Assembly: GCF_031846165.1 (NCBI RefSeq)
Contig: NZ_JAVRIE010000001.1
Span: forward strand, 1,116,001-1,180,000
DNA length: 64,000 nucleotides
Direction of reading: 5' to 3'
Origin: Glaciecola blandensis
Lineage (GTDB): Bacteria; Pseudomonadota; Gammaproteobacteria; Enterobacterales; Alteromonadaceae
In this document: piece after piece, positions 36,551 to 45,755 of the stretch
How the letters are laid out: the number at the start of each line of letters is the position of its first letter
How positions within the stretch are numbered: the stretch's first letter is position 1
The notes under the pieces: model-generated
The model's database searches: none
The model's input: only the letters and a program-made list of their open reading frames with translations
Told to the model about the DNA's origin: nothing
Position numbers and translations under genes: made by a program

Positions 36551-36566
36551 CTGTATATATTAACAG
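36551..36566 (+). promoter_or_regulatory. LexA box before recN
   Basis: CTGTATATATTAACAG matches CTGT-N8-ACAG exactly and starts 41 bases before the recN ATG. It marks recN as an SOS gene, as in E. coli. Confidence 0.9.
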
Positions 36567-36591
36567 TGCACTCATAATCGGAAAAAATACA

Positions 36592-38265
36592 ATGTTAGCG
36601 CATATTTCTGTCAAAAATTTCGCCGTAGTAAAACAAATTCAAGTTGATGTTGCACATGGGTTGACCGCAATTACAGGTGAAACCGGCGCAGGTAAGTCTA
36701 TCGCTATTGACGCGCTTAGTTTATGTCTGGGCGATAGAGCCGATGCATCTAGTGTTCGCAAAGGTGCAGAGAAAGCAGAAATAATCGCGCATTTTGATAT
36801 TGCCAAGGTTCCACTAGCCAAAGCATGGTTATCGGAACACGAGCTAGAACAAGAAGATAACCCTAATGAATGCTTTATACGCCGTGTAATCAACCAAGAA
36901 GGCCGATCAAAGGCATTTGTAAACGGTATCGCTGTATCATTAAACCAGCTGAAAGCCTTAGGCCAGTATCTAGTCGCTATTCATGGTCAGAATGCACATC
37001 AGCAACTTCTCAAAGTTGACAATCAACGTCGTCTTTTAGATACCTTTTCCGAACACACAAACTTATTATCGTCAGTGTCGACAGCCTTTCATAGCTTAAA
37101 GTCGAAACAGGCCGAGTTGAATCAGTTACAAGCTGAGCAACAACAACGTAATGATCGTAAAAACCTACTAGAGTACCAAGTTGCAGAGCTTGATGAATTT
37201 AGCATTGAAGAAAATGAATTTAGCGAACTAGAAATAGAGCATAAGCGCTTGAGCAATAGCCAAACTCTACTTGAACAAGCTCAATTGAGCTTTCACCAGT
37301 TATATGAAGGCGATGAGTTTAATGCTTTATCAGCCATTCGTTCGTGTATAAATAACCTGTCTGAGATGCAAGAACATGACTCGCAGCTATCACCCATTGT
37401 TGATGTTCTCTCCGAGGCAGCAATACAAGTAGACGAGGCAGCACAAGAATTAAGGCAATATAGCGAACAATTAGAAATCGATCCAATGCGCATGCAGCAA
37501 GTTGAACAGCGATACAGCCAAGCAATGGATCTCGCTCGCAAACACTATGTCTCTCCTGAAAACCTGTACGCTAAGCATATGGAGCTGGCGAATGAATACG
37601 CCAGTTTGCTAAAGGATGAAGACAGCTTGTCGGAATTGGTCATAGAATGTGAAGCGCTATTCAATGAATACAATCAACAAGCAGAGCTTCTTTGTGAGTC
37701 ACGTACCAAGCACGCAAGTGTATTAGCAGGTAAAATTCAAGCTTATATTAGCGAAATGAATATGCCTCACGCTAAGGTAAGCATTGACGTTAACCATAGT
37801 ATTGAGCAGGCACCGAGTGCGAATGGTCGTGACCATGTGCAAATAAAGGTCTCCACTAACCCTGGTCAGGCAGCTGATGCATTAGATAAAGTCGTCTCAG
37901 GGGGTGAGTTATCTCGAATCGGTCTAGCAATACAAGTCATTACTGCTAGCGGTAACAATATCCCTACGATGATATTCGATGAAGTAGATACTGGTATCAG
38001 CGGTCCAACAGCGTCTATTGTCGGTCGCTTGCTACGCAAGCTTGGTGAAGTATCACAAGTCATGTGCGTCACTCACTTACCGCAAGTTGCCGCACATGGA
38101 CATAACCAAGTTTTTGTGACAAAGCTCAGCGATGGAGACTCCACAGAAACGAGAATGTTGAAGCTGTCTGAGCCAGAAAGAGTTAACGAAATCGCCCGCT
38201 TGCTAGCCGGTGATAAATTGACCGATACAGCAATCGCCAATGCAAAAGACTTGCTTAAATTGTAG
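36592..38265 (+). CDS. recN: DNA repair protein RecN
   Basis: SMC-like ATPase of double-strand break repair, 557 residues. The N-terminal Walker A motif is 'GETGAGKSIAIDAL' (about residues 28-41). A central coiled coil spans about 150-380, and the C-terminal ABC signature and Walker B read 'VSGGELSRIGLA' and 'MIFDEVDTGISG'. A perfect LexA box precedes it. It lies before bamE, as in E. coli. Confidence 0.98.
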   Translation: MLAHISVKNFAVVKQIQVDVAHGLTAITGETGAGKSIAIDALSLCLGDRADASSVRKGAEKAEIIAHFDIAKVPLAKAWLSEHELEQEDNPNECFIRRVINQEGRSKAFVNGIAVSLNQLKALGQYLVAIHGQNAHQQLLKVDNQRRLLDTFSEHTNLLSSVSTAFHSLKSKQAELNQLQAEQQQRNDRKNLLEYQVAELDEFSIEENEFSELEIEHKRLSNSQTLLEQAQLSFHQLYEGDEFNALSAIRSCINNLSEMQEHDSQLSPIVDVLSEAAIQVDEAAQELRQYSEQLEIDPMRMQQVEQRYSQAMDLARKHYVSPENLYAKHMELANEYASLLKDEDSLSELVIECEALFNEYNQQAELLCESRTKHASVLAGKIQAYISEMNMPHAKVSIDVNHSIEQAPSANGRDHVQIKVSTNPGQAADALDKVVSGGELSRIGLAIQVITASGNNIPTMIFDEVDTGISGPTASIVGRLLRKLGEVSQVMCVTHLPQVAAHGHNQVFVTKLSDGDSTETRMLKLSEPERVNEIARLLAGDKLTDTAIANAKDLLKL

Positions 38266-38464
38266 TTCCAGCTTTGGTTTAGGACACAAAATACCCCAAA
38301 CCTCCAGGACGAAAGCAAAATAGAACTAATTAAGAGTTGAATGGTCTCAGTTTAGTGGGTAGCATCTGCCCTCAGTAGAAACGAGGTAATTCCTATCTCA
38401 CTTAATAGTACAGATTAAATTTTACGCAATGGCGTGGTTTAGCAACACAAACTCGGACAAATAA

Positions 38465-38821
38465 ATGAAGTTAACGCACATCCTCATCATCTTAACGATA
38501 GTTTTTTCAACAACAGCGTGTAAAAACTGGATATATCGTATAGATATCCCTCAGGGCAATTATCTGGACGACCGCGACGTACAAAAACTGCGTATCAGTA
38601 TGACCAAAGAGCAAGTTATTTATGTACTTGGGCACCCTGTAGTAGAAGATTCGTTTGATCTTGATACTTGGTATTATGTTTACGAAATGAAACGTGGCAT
38701 GAGCAAACGTGGTGAAGACTTCAAGAAAGAGCTGATTATCCGCTTTGAGGGTGACAAGTTAGTTGAAGTGGTAGGCGACTTTGAATTGTCAGAAGAGTTT
38801 AATACACCGCTAGATGCTTAA
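38465..38821 (+). CDS. bamE: Outer-membrane assembly lipoprotein BamE
   Basis: Small lipoprotein (118 residues; former SmpA/OmlA) of the BAM complex that inserts beta-barrel proteins. The signal peptide ends in the lipobox 'TTAC' (Cys19). The mature part shows 'YRIDIPQGNYLDD', 'LRISMTKEQVIYVLGHPVVEDSF' and 'WYYVYEMKRG', all family hallmarks. It follows recN by 200 bases. An 11-codon frame (38429-38464) ends in a TAA right before the ATG. Confidence 0.96.
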   Translation: MKLTHILIILTIVFSTTACKNWIYRIDIPQGNYLDDRDVQKLRISMTKEQVIYVLGHPVVEDSFDLDTWYYVYEMKRGMSKRGEDFKKELIIRFEGDKLVEVVGDFELSEEFNTPLDA

Positions 38822-39934
38822 TTATCGAAGCGAAGGCGCAGTCACGAAGGTATTGCGCCCTCTTCGCTTGGCTTGATACATCGCAGCGTCTGCATCTTTA
38901 AACAACCTATCCTTTATTTCTACTGAGTTTTCTCCCTCTTCTATCATACTAACAGATGTGCCAATAGATACTTCCAAGTCTATAAGCTGGATGTCCGTCA
39001 GAATATCTCTACAGGCTTGTGTCAGCTCCTCAGGCTTTGCGTCGTACATAACAATAGCGAACTCATCCCCAGATAGGCGCACGGCATAATTGTGCACCCC
39101 ATCGCAGCGCTATACCAATACTTCAGCAAGGTTGATGAGACAATCGTCCCCATAAGCATGACCGAAACGATCGTTAATATCTTTGAAGTTATCAACATCT
39201 ACCACAATCAGTGATACTTCTTTGAACTCTGTTCGCGCTTTATCAATTAGCAAAAGAAGTTGCTTACCGAAATAACGGCTATTTTTTAAACCGGTCAGGC
39301 GGTCCGTAATCGAATCTCCATATAGTTCATGGATCATCTGATAGTTTTCCGCAAGTTGACCGACGATGCTTTTATTTATCAGTAAACACATCGCCATGAT
39401 ACAAGCGTAAATAAAACATTGAAAAATGACCGCGGGATAAGTCCAGCCGACAATAGGATAAACCAACATAATGAGCGCAAGCAGAATTGCGCTAATGATT
39501 GCGGTGGGTTTTATTGGCATGGTGGTCATCAGGCAGCCAATTAGGATGAGCAAGACAAAGCCTAATTCAGAAAAGTTGACGTCGTATGTTCTAGCGAGAG
39601 CAAATACAAAGATATGGACAACACCAGCGCCCAAATATACATAAAGTGACAAGCCTAGATTAGTGCTTCTTGATTTGAATTCTTTACTCCAGAAAAAATA
39701 GACAAGCACAGCTAGTGGAATGATGACAAAGATTGATCTGACTAGTATCGTAATTTGATGAACACTAGGTTCAAAACGGTAATAGTCCATCACGGTGAAA
39801 GCGAGATAAATAATAAGAGCAAATGAAAAGGACCAACGTTTGAAGCTGAGTGTTGATTGAGCTGTAAATTCATCGAGTCCGCTTTGATAGTCTTTCTTAT
39901 CGCGCACACTCTGAAAAGTACGTAAGCTATCCAA
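38822..39934 (-). pseudogene. Membrane GGDEF protein interrupted by one in-frame amber codon
   Basis: Two pieces in the same frame are separated only by TAG at 39110-39112. The first 274 residues carry about six membrane helices (about 35-195) and the start of a GGDEF domain ('DRLTGLKNSRYF', 'VDVDNFKDINDRFGHAYGDD'). After the stop the frame continues at once with 'RCDGVHNYAVRLSGDEFAIV' and runs through a complete C-terminal half ending 'AMYQAKRRGRNTF'. A single CAG-to-TAG change would explain it. As read, the product lacks the catalytic loop, which is itself SGDEF. It starts at TTG six bases after fimV, so they are probably cotranscribed. A sequencing error or suppressed stop remains possible. 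Confidence 0.8.
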
Positions 39935-39940
39935 GATGAC

Positions 39941-42900
39941 TTACCCTTTTAGCTGCGCTAGCAATAACCTAGCTTCTTCTTGTTGTTCATCATCACCCTT
40001 CTCAGCAACTTCCTCGAGTAGCTCTGACGCAGCTTCATTGTCTTCCATATCGATGTAGACACGCGCCAAGTCAAGGTTACTGGCCTGATCCGCATTCATA
40101 TCAACATCAATACTGGTGTCATCATTTAAAAAGCTATCTAATGACATATCTATATTTAGCTCAATTTCATCATCACTGGCAGGCGGCAGCTTTTCACTCT
40201 CTTCAATTAAGTTATCAACATCAATGAAGGCTGAATCAGGATCATTATTATCATCTGATTCATCGAAGAGCGCAGTCAAATCTAAATCTGGATTATCTAG
40301 CTCCAAATCCTGTTTCGGCTCTTTCTCCGCTTTTGTATTACTCGCCTCTTGTGTTTCCGCTTGTTCTAGGTCTGCTAGTTTAGAACCAGTGTCATCTTCT
40401 AGCGCCCCCATATCAGCTAACAAGGAGTCAAAATCTGCGTCTTCTATTTCTTGCAGCACTTCATCTTCGGTGCTTCGGTCAGCCTCTTTGTCTGTGCTAG
40501 TACCTAAATTATCTGAATCAAGGAAATCGCCTTCATCTAATTCGGATTTATCGTCATCTAACCAGTCGTCAAGGTCGGGTAGATCCAAGATACTGTCGTC
40601 GATAGTTTCATCCAAGTCGCTTGTACTTGGTGCAGTTTCCACATCAGCTTCTGGTTCTGGCTCTATTTCAGGTTTTGGCTCTAGTTCTGCTTCTGGCTCT
40701 AGTTCAGGTTCTGGCTCTAGTTCAGGTTCTAGCTCTGGCTCTTGGTCTGAGGGAAGCTCAATATCTAACTCACTCAAATCAATGTCATCTAACTCGTCTG
40801 TATCAACTTCTAAAGAATCATCAAGTTCATTATCTAATTCAGTTAATAACTCATCCGTTAGGTCAGACAGATCATTTGTCTCTTGAGAACTTTCAGCATC
40901 AACGTTAATAAAATCATCAACGTCATCGAAATCTGAGCCTGTTACCTCTGACGCTAGTTCGCTTTCAGAAGGGCCATTTTCTTCAGTCTGACCTGCTGTT
41001 GTTTGGACTTCGTCTTGACTCTGAGAGTCTACAGTTGAGTTCGCTCTGTCTGGCTCGAGTATCTCGTCCAACAATGCATCTCTGTTAGAATCCAAATCTT
41101 CATCTTCAACATGATTATTCAATAAATCATCAAGGCTGTCGTCCAAAACAGAGTCAATATCAATTTCCTCCGCCTCTTCGTCAGCGTCGAGATCAATCGT
41201 AAAATCTTCTTCATCAAGACCGCTGTCGCTCAGATCAAATACGTCGTCATCATCGTCGTCAGGCATTTCAACACCTAATTCAGATAAAAGTTCGTCGCTC
41301 AAGGGGTCACTGAGTTCTTTAACATCGACATCATCGGAAATTTCATCAAGTTCCGCTTCTGACTCAGCAAGCACTTCAGCAATATCCGCTTCAACATCTT
41401 TCGTCAGTTCGTCAATGGATTGTATTGTTCTTTGAGATTCAGCAGAGCTTGATGCTTGAGCATCTTGTTCATCAAGTGAATCTAAGTCTAGGTCATCGTC
41501 TTCTTCATAATTGTTATTGTCGATATCATCAATCAAACTATCTGTAAGCGTGTTGATTTCGATATTCTTTTCGGTAATTTCAGCTTCAATTTGTTCAATT
41601 ACATTTTCTGTTATTTCACCAGAAGGGTCGAGTGAAATACCGTCTGGCACATCACCATCAAGCGCGTTCTGCTCTAAGAGGTCGTCAATACTAATTTCGT
41701 CTTGCTCATCTTCACTCTCGGTCAGATTGGTCGACGCACCGACGTCAACATCAGCCTCTGATAGCTCCGCAAATTCATCTTCCAGTCCAAGATCATCATT
41801 GTCTATACTACTCGCATCAATTGCGTTGGTAATATTGACATCACCACCTTCCAACATTTGGTCAATATCGACCTCCGGTGGCTCATCGTCTGCGTCTGCT
41901 TTCTTCGCTTCAACGTCACCGTCGAGGGCGCTTTCTAGTTCATCATCTAAACTGATTTCGTCTTCATCTAAACTGAAGTCATCTTCATCAACAGGCGATT
42001 CGAGGTCGCCAAGATCAGAATCAAGGCTATCTAAATCTAGATCATCAATATCTAGGTCGTCATCGTCGGGAAGCTCACTACCTTTGTTATCATCCTTCTG
42101 ATCCGGCACCAACATTTCATCTTCTAAATCACCGAAATCATCGATATCAGGAGAAATTTCGTCAATCGTTTCTTCTAACTCGTCAGAAAGGATATCGTCA
42201 AGGAGGTCGTCATCGGATACAGTTTCGCTTTCAAGCATTGCCAACAAATCGTCTGCATCTTTACTAGCAGCATCATCTAATACAAGCTCATCCTCGTCTA
42301 ACACGCTCGATTTAGGTTCATCGTTTGCATTTTGTGGCTTCGGTTTTCTTAGCAACAGTAAAGCAATCAGGACAAAAATAAGGAAACCGGCGACGGTAGT
42401 AGAAATAATGATGAAAAATGGATCTCGAATCAAAGAGCCCATCGAATCTTGCTTTGATTGCTCTTCTCGCAACTGCATAAGACGAACGAACTCTTTTAGC
42501 TCTTCGATCTCTGCGGCTTGTTGATTCAATTCTGTTTCAAACTGGTCACTCAGTTCTGTTTTTAGAGTGTTGAACTCTTCATCTTTCGCCGCCAATGTCT
42601 CAAGTACAAGACGATTTTCATCAACGATGCTCTGCGTAGCTTGAATAGATACGTCTAGCTGCTCTCTGAGTTGCTTAACAACTTGGCTTTGCTGGTTGCG
42701 TAAACGGTTTATTTGTTGTTGAAAACGCTGTTGTGCTTCATCAAGCTCTTCTTTGTTTACCAGAGGCACATCTGGTTTAAGATTGGTTTGAGTTTCTGGC
42801 GTTGTGTTTTCTGATGCTACGCTTCTACCTTGCCTGCCGGTCGCTGCCGCAAAATCACGGTCATCTTGCTGTGCTTTCGCTAAAGCGCGTTGAGGGTCGA

Positions 42901-43225
42901 TCCGAGCAATATAACGGTCGGTAGGCAACTGCAACATTGAACCATTCACCATCGTATTGAAATTTCGATTGTTGAAGGCGCCAGGGTTCAATTCGTAAAT
43001 CGCCAACATAACTTGATAAACGGTGAATTGTTGATTCTTTCTATATTGGCTTGATATAGCCCATAAAGTATCAGATTGGTCTATTGGCCCATATACAACC
43101 CCTGAATAAACATCAGCGGCATTCCTTGGACCTTGAATTTGTGTTCCTTGTGCGGCCGCATTTGCTGAAGCGATAAGCAACAGAATGAAACCAAGCGAAC
43201 GAATAAGCATTAACGACCACTTCAT
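39941..43225 (-). CDS. fimV: FimV/HubP-type polar landmark protein
   Basis: 1094 residues. A signal peptide (about 1-25) and a LysM-like peptidoglycan-binding segment (about 35-110, 'DTLWAISSQYRKNQQFTVYQVMLAIYELNP' area) are followed by a periplasmic coiled coil (about 155-250). One membrane helix (about 270-292) leads into a very long acidic Asp/Glu-rich cytoplasmic region with repeats, and a short C-terminal FimV helical domain ('LDLARVYIDMEDNEAASELLEEV'). Such proteins organise cell poles, type IV pili and flagella. Its place after asd matches the pseudomonad asd-fimV order. Confidence 0.92.
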   Translation of the reverse strand: MKWSLMLIRSLGFILLLIASANAAAQGTQIQGPRNAADVYSGVVYGPIDQSDTLWAISSQYRKNQQFTVYQVMLAIYELNPGAFNNRNFNTMVNGSMLQLPTDRYIARIDPQRALAKAQQDDRDFAAATGRQGRSVASENTTPETQTNLKPDVPLVNKEELDEAQQRFQQQINRLRNQQSQVVKQLREQLDVSIQATQSIVDENRLVLETLAAKDEEFNTLKTELSDQFETELNQQAAEIEELKEFVRLMQLREEQSKQDSMGSLIRDPFFIIISTTVAGFLIFVLIALLLLRKPKPQNANDEPKSSVLDEDELVLDDAASKDADDLLAMLESETVSDDDLLDDILSDELEETIDEISPDIDDFGDLEDEMLVPDQKDDNKGSELPDDDDLDIDDLDLDSLDSDLGDLESPVDEDDFSLDEDEISLDDELESALDGDVEAKKADADDEPPEVDIDQMLEGGDVNITNAIDASSIDNDDLGLEDEFAELSEADVDVGASTNLTESEDEQDEISIDDLLEQNALDGDVPDGISLDPSGEITENVIEQIEAEITEKNIEINTLTDSLIDDIDNNNYEEDDDLDLDSLDEQDAQASSSAESQRTIQSIDELTKDVEADIAEVLAESEAELDEISDDVDVKELSDPLSDELLSELGVEMPDDDDDDVFDLSDSGLDEEDFTIDLDADEEAEEIDIDSVLDDSLDDLLNNHVEDEDLDSNRDALLDEILEPDRANSTVDSQSQDEVQTTAGQTEENGPSESELASEVTGSDFDDVDDFINVDAESSQETNDLSDLTDELLTELDNELDDSLEVDTDELDDIDLSELDIELPSDQEPELEPELEPEPELEPEAELEPKPEIEPEPEADVETAPSTSDLDETIDDSILDLPDLDDWLDDDKSELDEGDFLDSDNLGTSTDKEADRSTEDEVLQEIEDADFDSLLADMGALEDDTGSKLADLEQAETQEASNTKAEKEPKQDLELDNPDLDLTALFDESDDNNDPDSAFIDVDNLIEESEKLPPASDDEIELNIDMSLDSFLNDDTSIDVDMNADQASNLDLARVYIDMEDNEAASELLEEVAEKGDDEQQEEARLLLAQLKG
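40636..40745. repeat. Tandem Glu-Pro-coding repeats inside fimV
   Basis: An 18-base unit (TCTGGCTCTAGTTCAGGT on the plus strand) is present twice perfectly at 40692-40727, with degenerate copies on both sides. It encodes a Pro-Glu-Leu-Glu-rich stretch. The repeat could change copy number by slippage. Confidence 0.7.
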
Positions 43226-43333
43226 AATAACTTTTTCGACTCTCCAAATAGGATAATATTTTAGTAATGCGTCAGGATAAGCTTACGACTCAATAACTTG
43301 GTCAGACACTATTTGCCGACAAAGCAGGTTATA

Positions 43334-43355
43334 GTAACTCACCTATGCGAGTTAC
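43334..43355. other. Inverted repeat between asd and fimV
   Basis: GTAACTC-N8-GAGTTAC in the 200-base gap. There is no T-run, so it is probably not a terminator. It could be an operator or leader hairpin for fimV. Confidence 0.3.
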
Positions 43356-43431
43356 ACTTTCATCACTTTATCGGCAGTTTTGGCTCAATGTTTACTAGCA
43401 TTATCTATTGCTAGATGAACATTCACTCTAC

Positions 43432-44448
43432 TTACAAATAATCTTTAATAAGTGTTTCGGCAATTTGCACGCTGTTAGTGGCAGCGCCTTTACGGATATT
43501 GTCCGACACAACCCACATATTAATACCATGGCTATGAGAAATATCATTCCTCACTCGTCCAACATGAACCGAGTCATTGCCACTAGCTGATGACACTTGT
43601 GTTGGGAAGTCTTCTGGCTGACTGTAAAATGTAATGCCTGGCGCGTTGCTGAGTAACTGCTTCACATCTTCCGCATCAATTTGCTGACGTGTTTCAATAT
43701 GAATAGCTTCACCATGACCGTAAAAAACAGGCACTCTCACTGCAGTTGCATTCACTAAGATACTATCATCGCCCATTATTTTTTGCGTTTCCCACACCAT
43801 TTTCATTTCTTCTTTGGTGTAATCATTGTCTAGGAAGACGTCGATTTGTGGAATCACATTAAACGCCATTTGGCGAGAGAACTCATCACCAGTCACTGCT
43901 TTTGCATTCAATAGCTCAGCCGTTTGTCTTGCCAAGGCTTCCATTGAAGATTTACCAGCGCCTGATACCGACTGATATGTACATACATTAATTCGCTCAA
44001 TACCGACAGCATCATGAATCGGTTTCAAGGCCACCATCATCTGGATAGTAGAACAATTCGGGTTAGCGATAATATTTCGATTTCTAAAATCAGCAAGTGC
44101 GTGCGCATTCACCTCTGGCACAACTAAAGGAATATCTGGGTCGTAACGGTAATGTGAGGTGTTATCAATAACAACGCACCCTGCTTCTGCAGCCATTGGT
44201 GCGAATTTCTCTGAAACACTACCACCGGCAGAGAAGAATCCGAATTGCACTAAGGACCAATCAAATTCATCGGCATTTAATACCGTCACTTTTTCACCCT
44301 TGAACTTAATTTTCCCGCCAGCTGAACGCTCACTAGCAAGAGGGTAAATCTTATTGATAGGGAAGTTTCTTTCTTCAAGTAACTCTATCATTGTCTGGCC
44401 AACTAAGCCTGTGGCGCCTAAAACGGCAACGTCGAACAATTGCGACAT
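43432..44448 (-). CDS. asd: Aspartate-semialdehyde dehydrogenase
   Basis: 338 residues. It reduces aspartyl phosphate to aspartate semialdehyde for lysine, threonine and methionine synthesis. The NADP loop is 'GATGLVGQT', the catalytic cysteine is in 'ANPNCSTIQ' (about residue 132), and 'VSGAGKSSMEAL' follows. In E. coli the gene at this place (usg) is an Asd paralogue; here the catalytic Cys is kept, so I call the enzyme. It lies between pdxB and fimV. Confidence 0.9.
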   Translation of the reverse strand: MSQLFDVAVLGATGLVGQTMIELLEERNFPINKIYPLASERSAGGKIKFKGEKVTVLNADEFDWSLVQFGFFSAGGSVSEKFAPMAAEAGCVVIDNTSHYRYDPDIPLVVPEVNAHALADFRNRNIIANPNCSTIQMMVALKPIHDAVGIERINVCTYQSVSGAGKSSMEALARQTAELLNAKAVTGDEFSRQMAFNVIPQIDVFLDNDYTKEEMKMVWETQKIMGDDSILVNATAVRVPVFYGHGEAIHIETRQQIDAEDVKQLLSNAPGITFYSQPEDFPTQVSSASGNDSVHVGRVRNDISHSHGINMWVVSDNIRKGAATNSVQIAETLIKDYL

Positions 44449-44497
44449 GAATCTGTATCTCCAAAATAATTAATTAACTAGGGCTGAACTACTGTCG

Positions 44498-45646
44498 TTA
44501 GTTGGCGATTAAAAACCCTAAAGCCGCTGCGGTAGAAACCATTGTTTTGTTATTGTTGGTTTCAGATTGGGCACCATTAAAATGCACCTTAGCAGCGCTA
44601 CATTCTCTCCGCTGAGGATAGTTTTGCCTTATCTCTGCGAAGGCCTCTGATTTTGCCATGCGCGAGCGAAAATTACCATCATCCTTTTCAATGTCGTACA
44701 TATGTTTAAGCATATGAAATACCTGATGAAAACTATCTTCTTTTGAATCAAGCGCAATTACTCTATCGTCGATTGGCAGATAATCTGATAGTTGCTTAGT
44801 AATCGGCGTTCCTGAAAACGCACAAAAGGCATCATAAACCATTGATGTGCCCCGCGCTTTCCCTTCAATTGAGTGCCCTGCAATATGCGCTGTAGCTAGA
44901 CGCAAATAGGGAATCAAGCGTTTTTCAATCAACGGTTCATGCTCCCAAACATCTAGCACAATATTGAGTGCTCGCCCCTGTTCAAACAAGCTAAGTAAGT
45001 CTTGATTGTTGACCACTTCTCCACGGCATGCATTAATTAAATACTGGCTTTTTCTTAGTTGACTTAAACGACTGAGCTCAAACATATCGCGCGTTGGAAA
45101 CTCTCCTTCATCAACCAAAGGAGTGTGTAAACAAATCACGTCAGCTTGCATAACAGAATCAAAACTGACGAACGCCCGCGGATCGCCTGACTTTTCTAAA
45201 GGTGGGTCATACAGAGCACAAGAAATTCCTAAAATACGAAGACGCTCAGCCACTGCGCTACCCACATTACCAGCACCGACAATCGCGACTGTTTTATCCT
45301 GTGGTATAAACCCATCTTGCTTCGCTAGATGGTAGATCGCATTAAGGACATACTCTGCTACCGCAACAGCGTTGCAGCCACCTGCAGCGTACCACTTGAT
45401 CCCACGTTCTTTGAGCAAACTAGTATCAAGATGATTGAAGCCCGCCGTCGCAGTCGCAACAAAACGGAGTCTTGTGGCTTCACTTAGGAGTTGTCCATCC
45501 ACTTTCGTTGTTGAACGCACGAACAGTGCATCCACGTCACGCAGTTGGTCTGTCCTTAACTCTCCGGCCGTAAAACTCTCAGCAACACCAAGGTCAGAGA
45601 AAAATTCATCAGCGTAGGGCATTGCATTATCGTAAATTATCTTCAG
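44498..45646 (-). CDS. pdxB: Erythronate-4-phosphate dehydrogenase PdxB, apparent CTG start
   Basis: NAD-dependent 2-hydroxyacid dehydrogenase of pyridoxal phosphate synthesis. Motifs: 'VGAGNVGSAVAERL' (NAD loop), 'CRGEVV' and 'DVWEHEP'. A PdxB-type C-terminal dimerisation domain follows. The first ATG (45622) would cut off the initial beta strand. The frame upstream continues 'KIIYDNA' before 'MPYADEF', just as PdxB proteins begin MKIL-D-NMPYA. The only codon placed to start this is CTG at 45646, six bases after AGGAG, and a TAA closes the frame further up. That gives 382 residues. Confidence 0.9.
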   Translation of the reverse strand: MKIIYDNAMPYADEFFSDLGVAESFTAGELRTDQLRDVDALFVRSTTKVDGQLLSEATRLRFVATATAGFNHLDTSLLKERGIKWYAAGGCNAVAVAEYVLNAIYHLAKQDGFIPQDKTVAIVGAGNVGSAVAERLRILGISCALYDPPLEKSGDPRAFVSFDSVMQADVICLHTPLVDEGEFPTRDMFELSRLSQLRKSQYLINACRGEVVNNQDLLSLFEQGRALNIVLDVWEHEPLIEKRLIPYLRLATAHIAGHSIEGKARGTSMVYDAFCAFSGTPITKQLSDYLPIDDRVIALDSKEDSFHQVFHMLKHMYDIEKDDGNFRSRMAKSEAFAEIRQNYPQRRECSAAKVHFNGAQSETNNNKTMVSTAAALGFLIAN

Positions 45647-45703
45647 ACCCTTCTCCTTTTAGTCTTTGTTGTGCTACTAAGGTTTTTATCGTTGTAGGAA
45701 TGT

Positions 45704-45731
45704 AAAAAAGCCATTCGTATAGAATGGCTTT
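45704..45731 (-). terminator. Terminator after fabB
   Basis: AAGCCATTC-N5-GAATGGCTT followed by T on the minus strand, just beyond the fabB stop codon and upstream of pdxB. Confidence 0.88.
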
Positions 45732-45755
45732 ATCTCACAATTCAGCAGTAGAAAC

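Noticed and set aside
40116..40886. Long Ser-rich frame antisense to fimV (also 41511-42101)
   Set aside because: It is the mirror of the Asp/Glu-rich fimV code; no ribosome site and low complexity.
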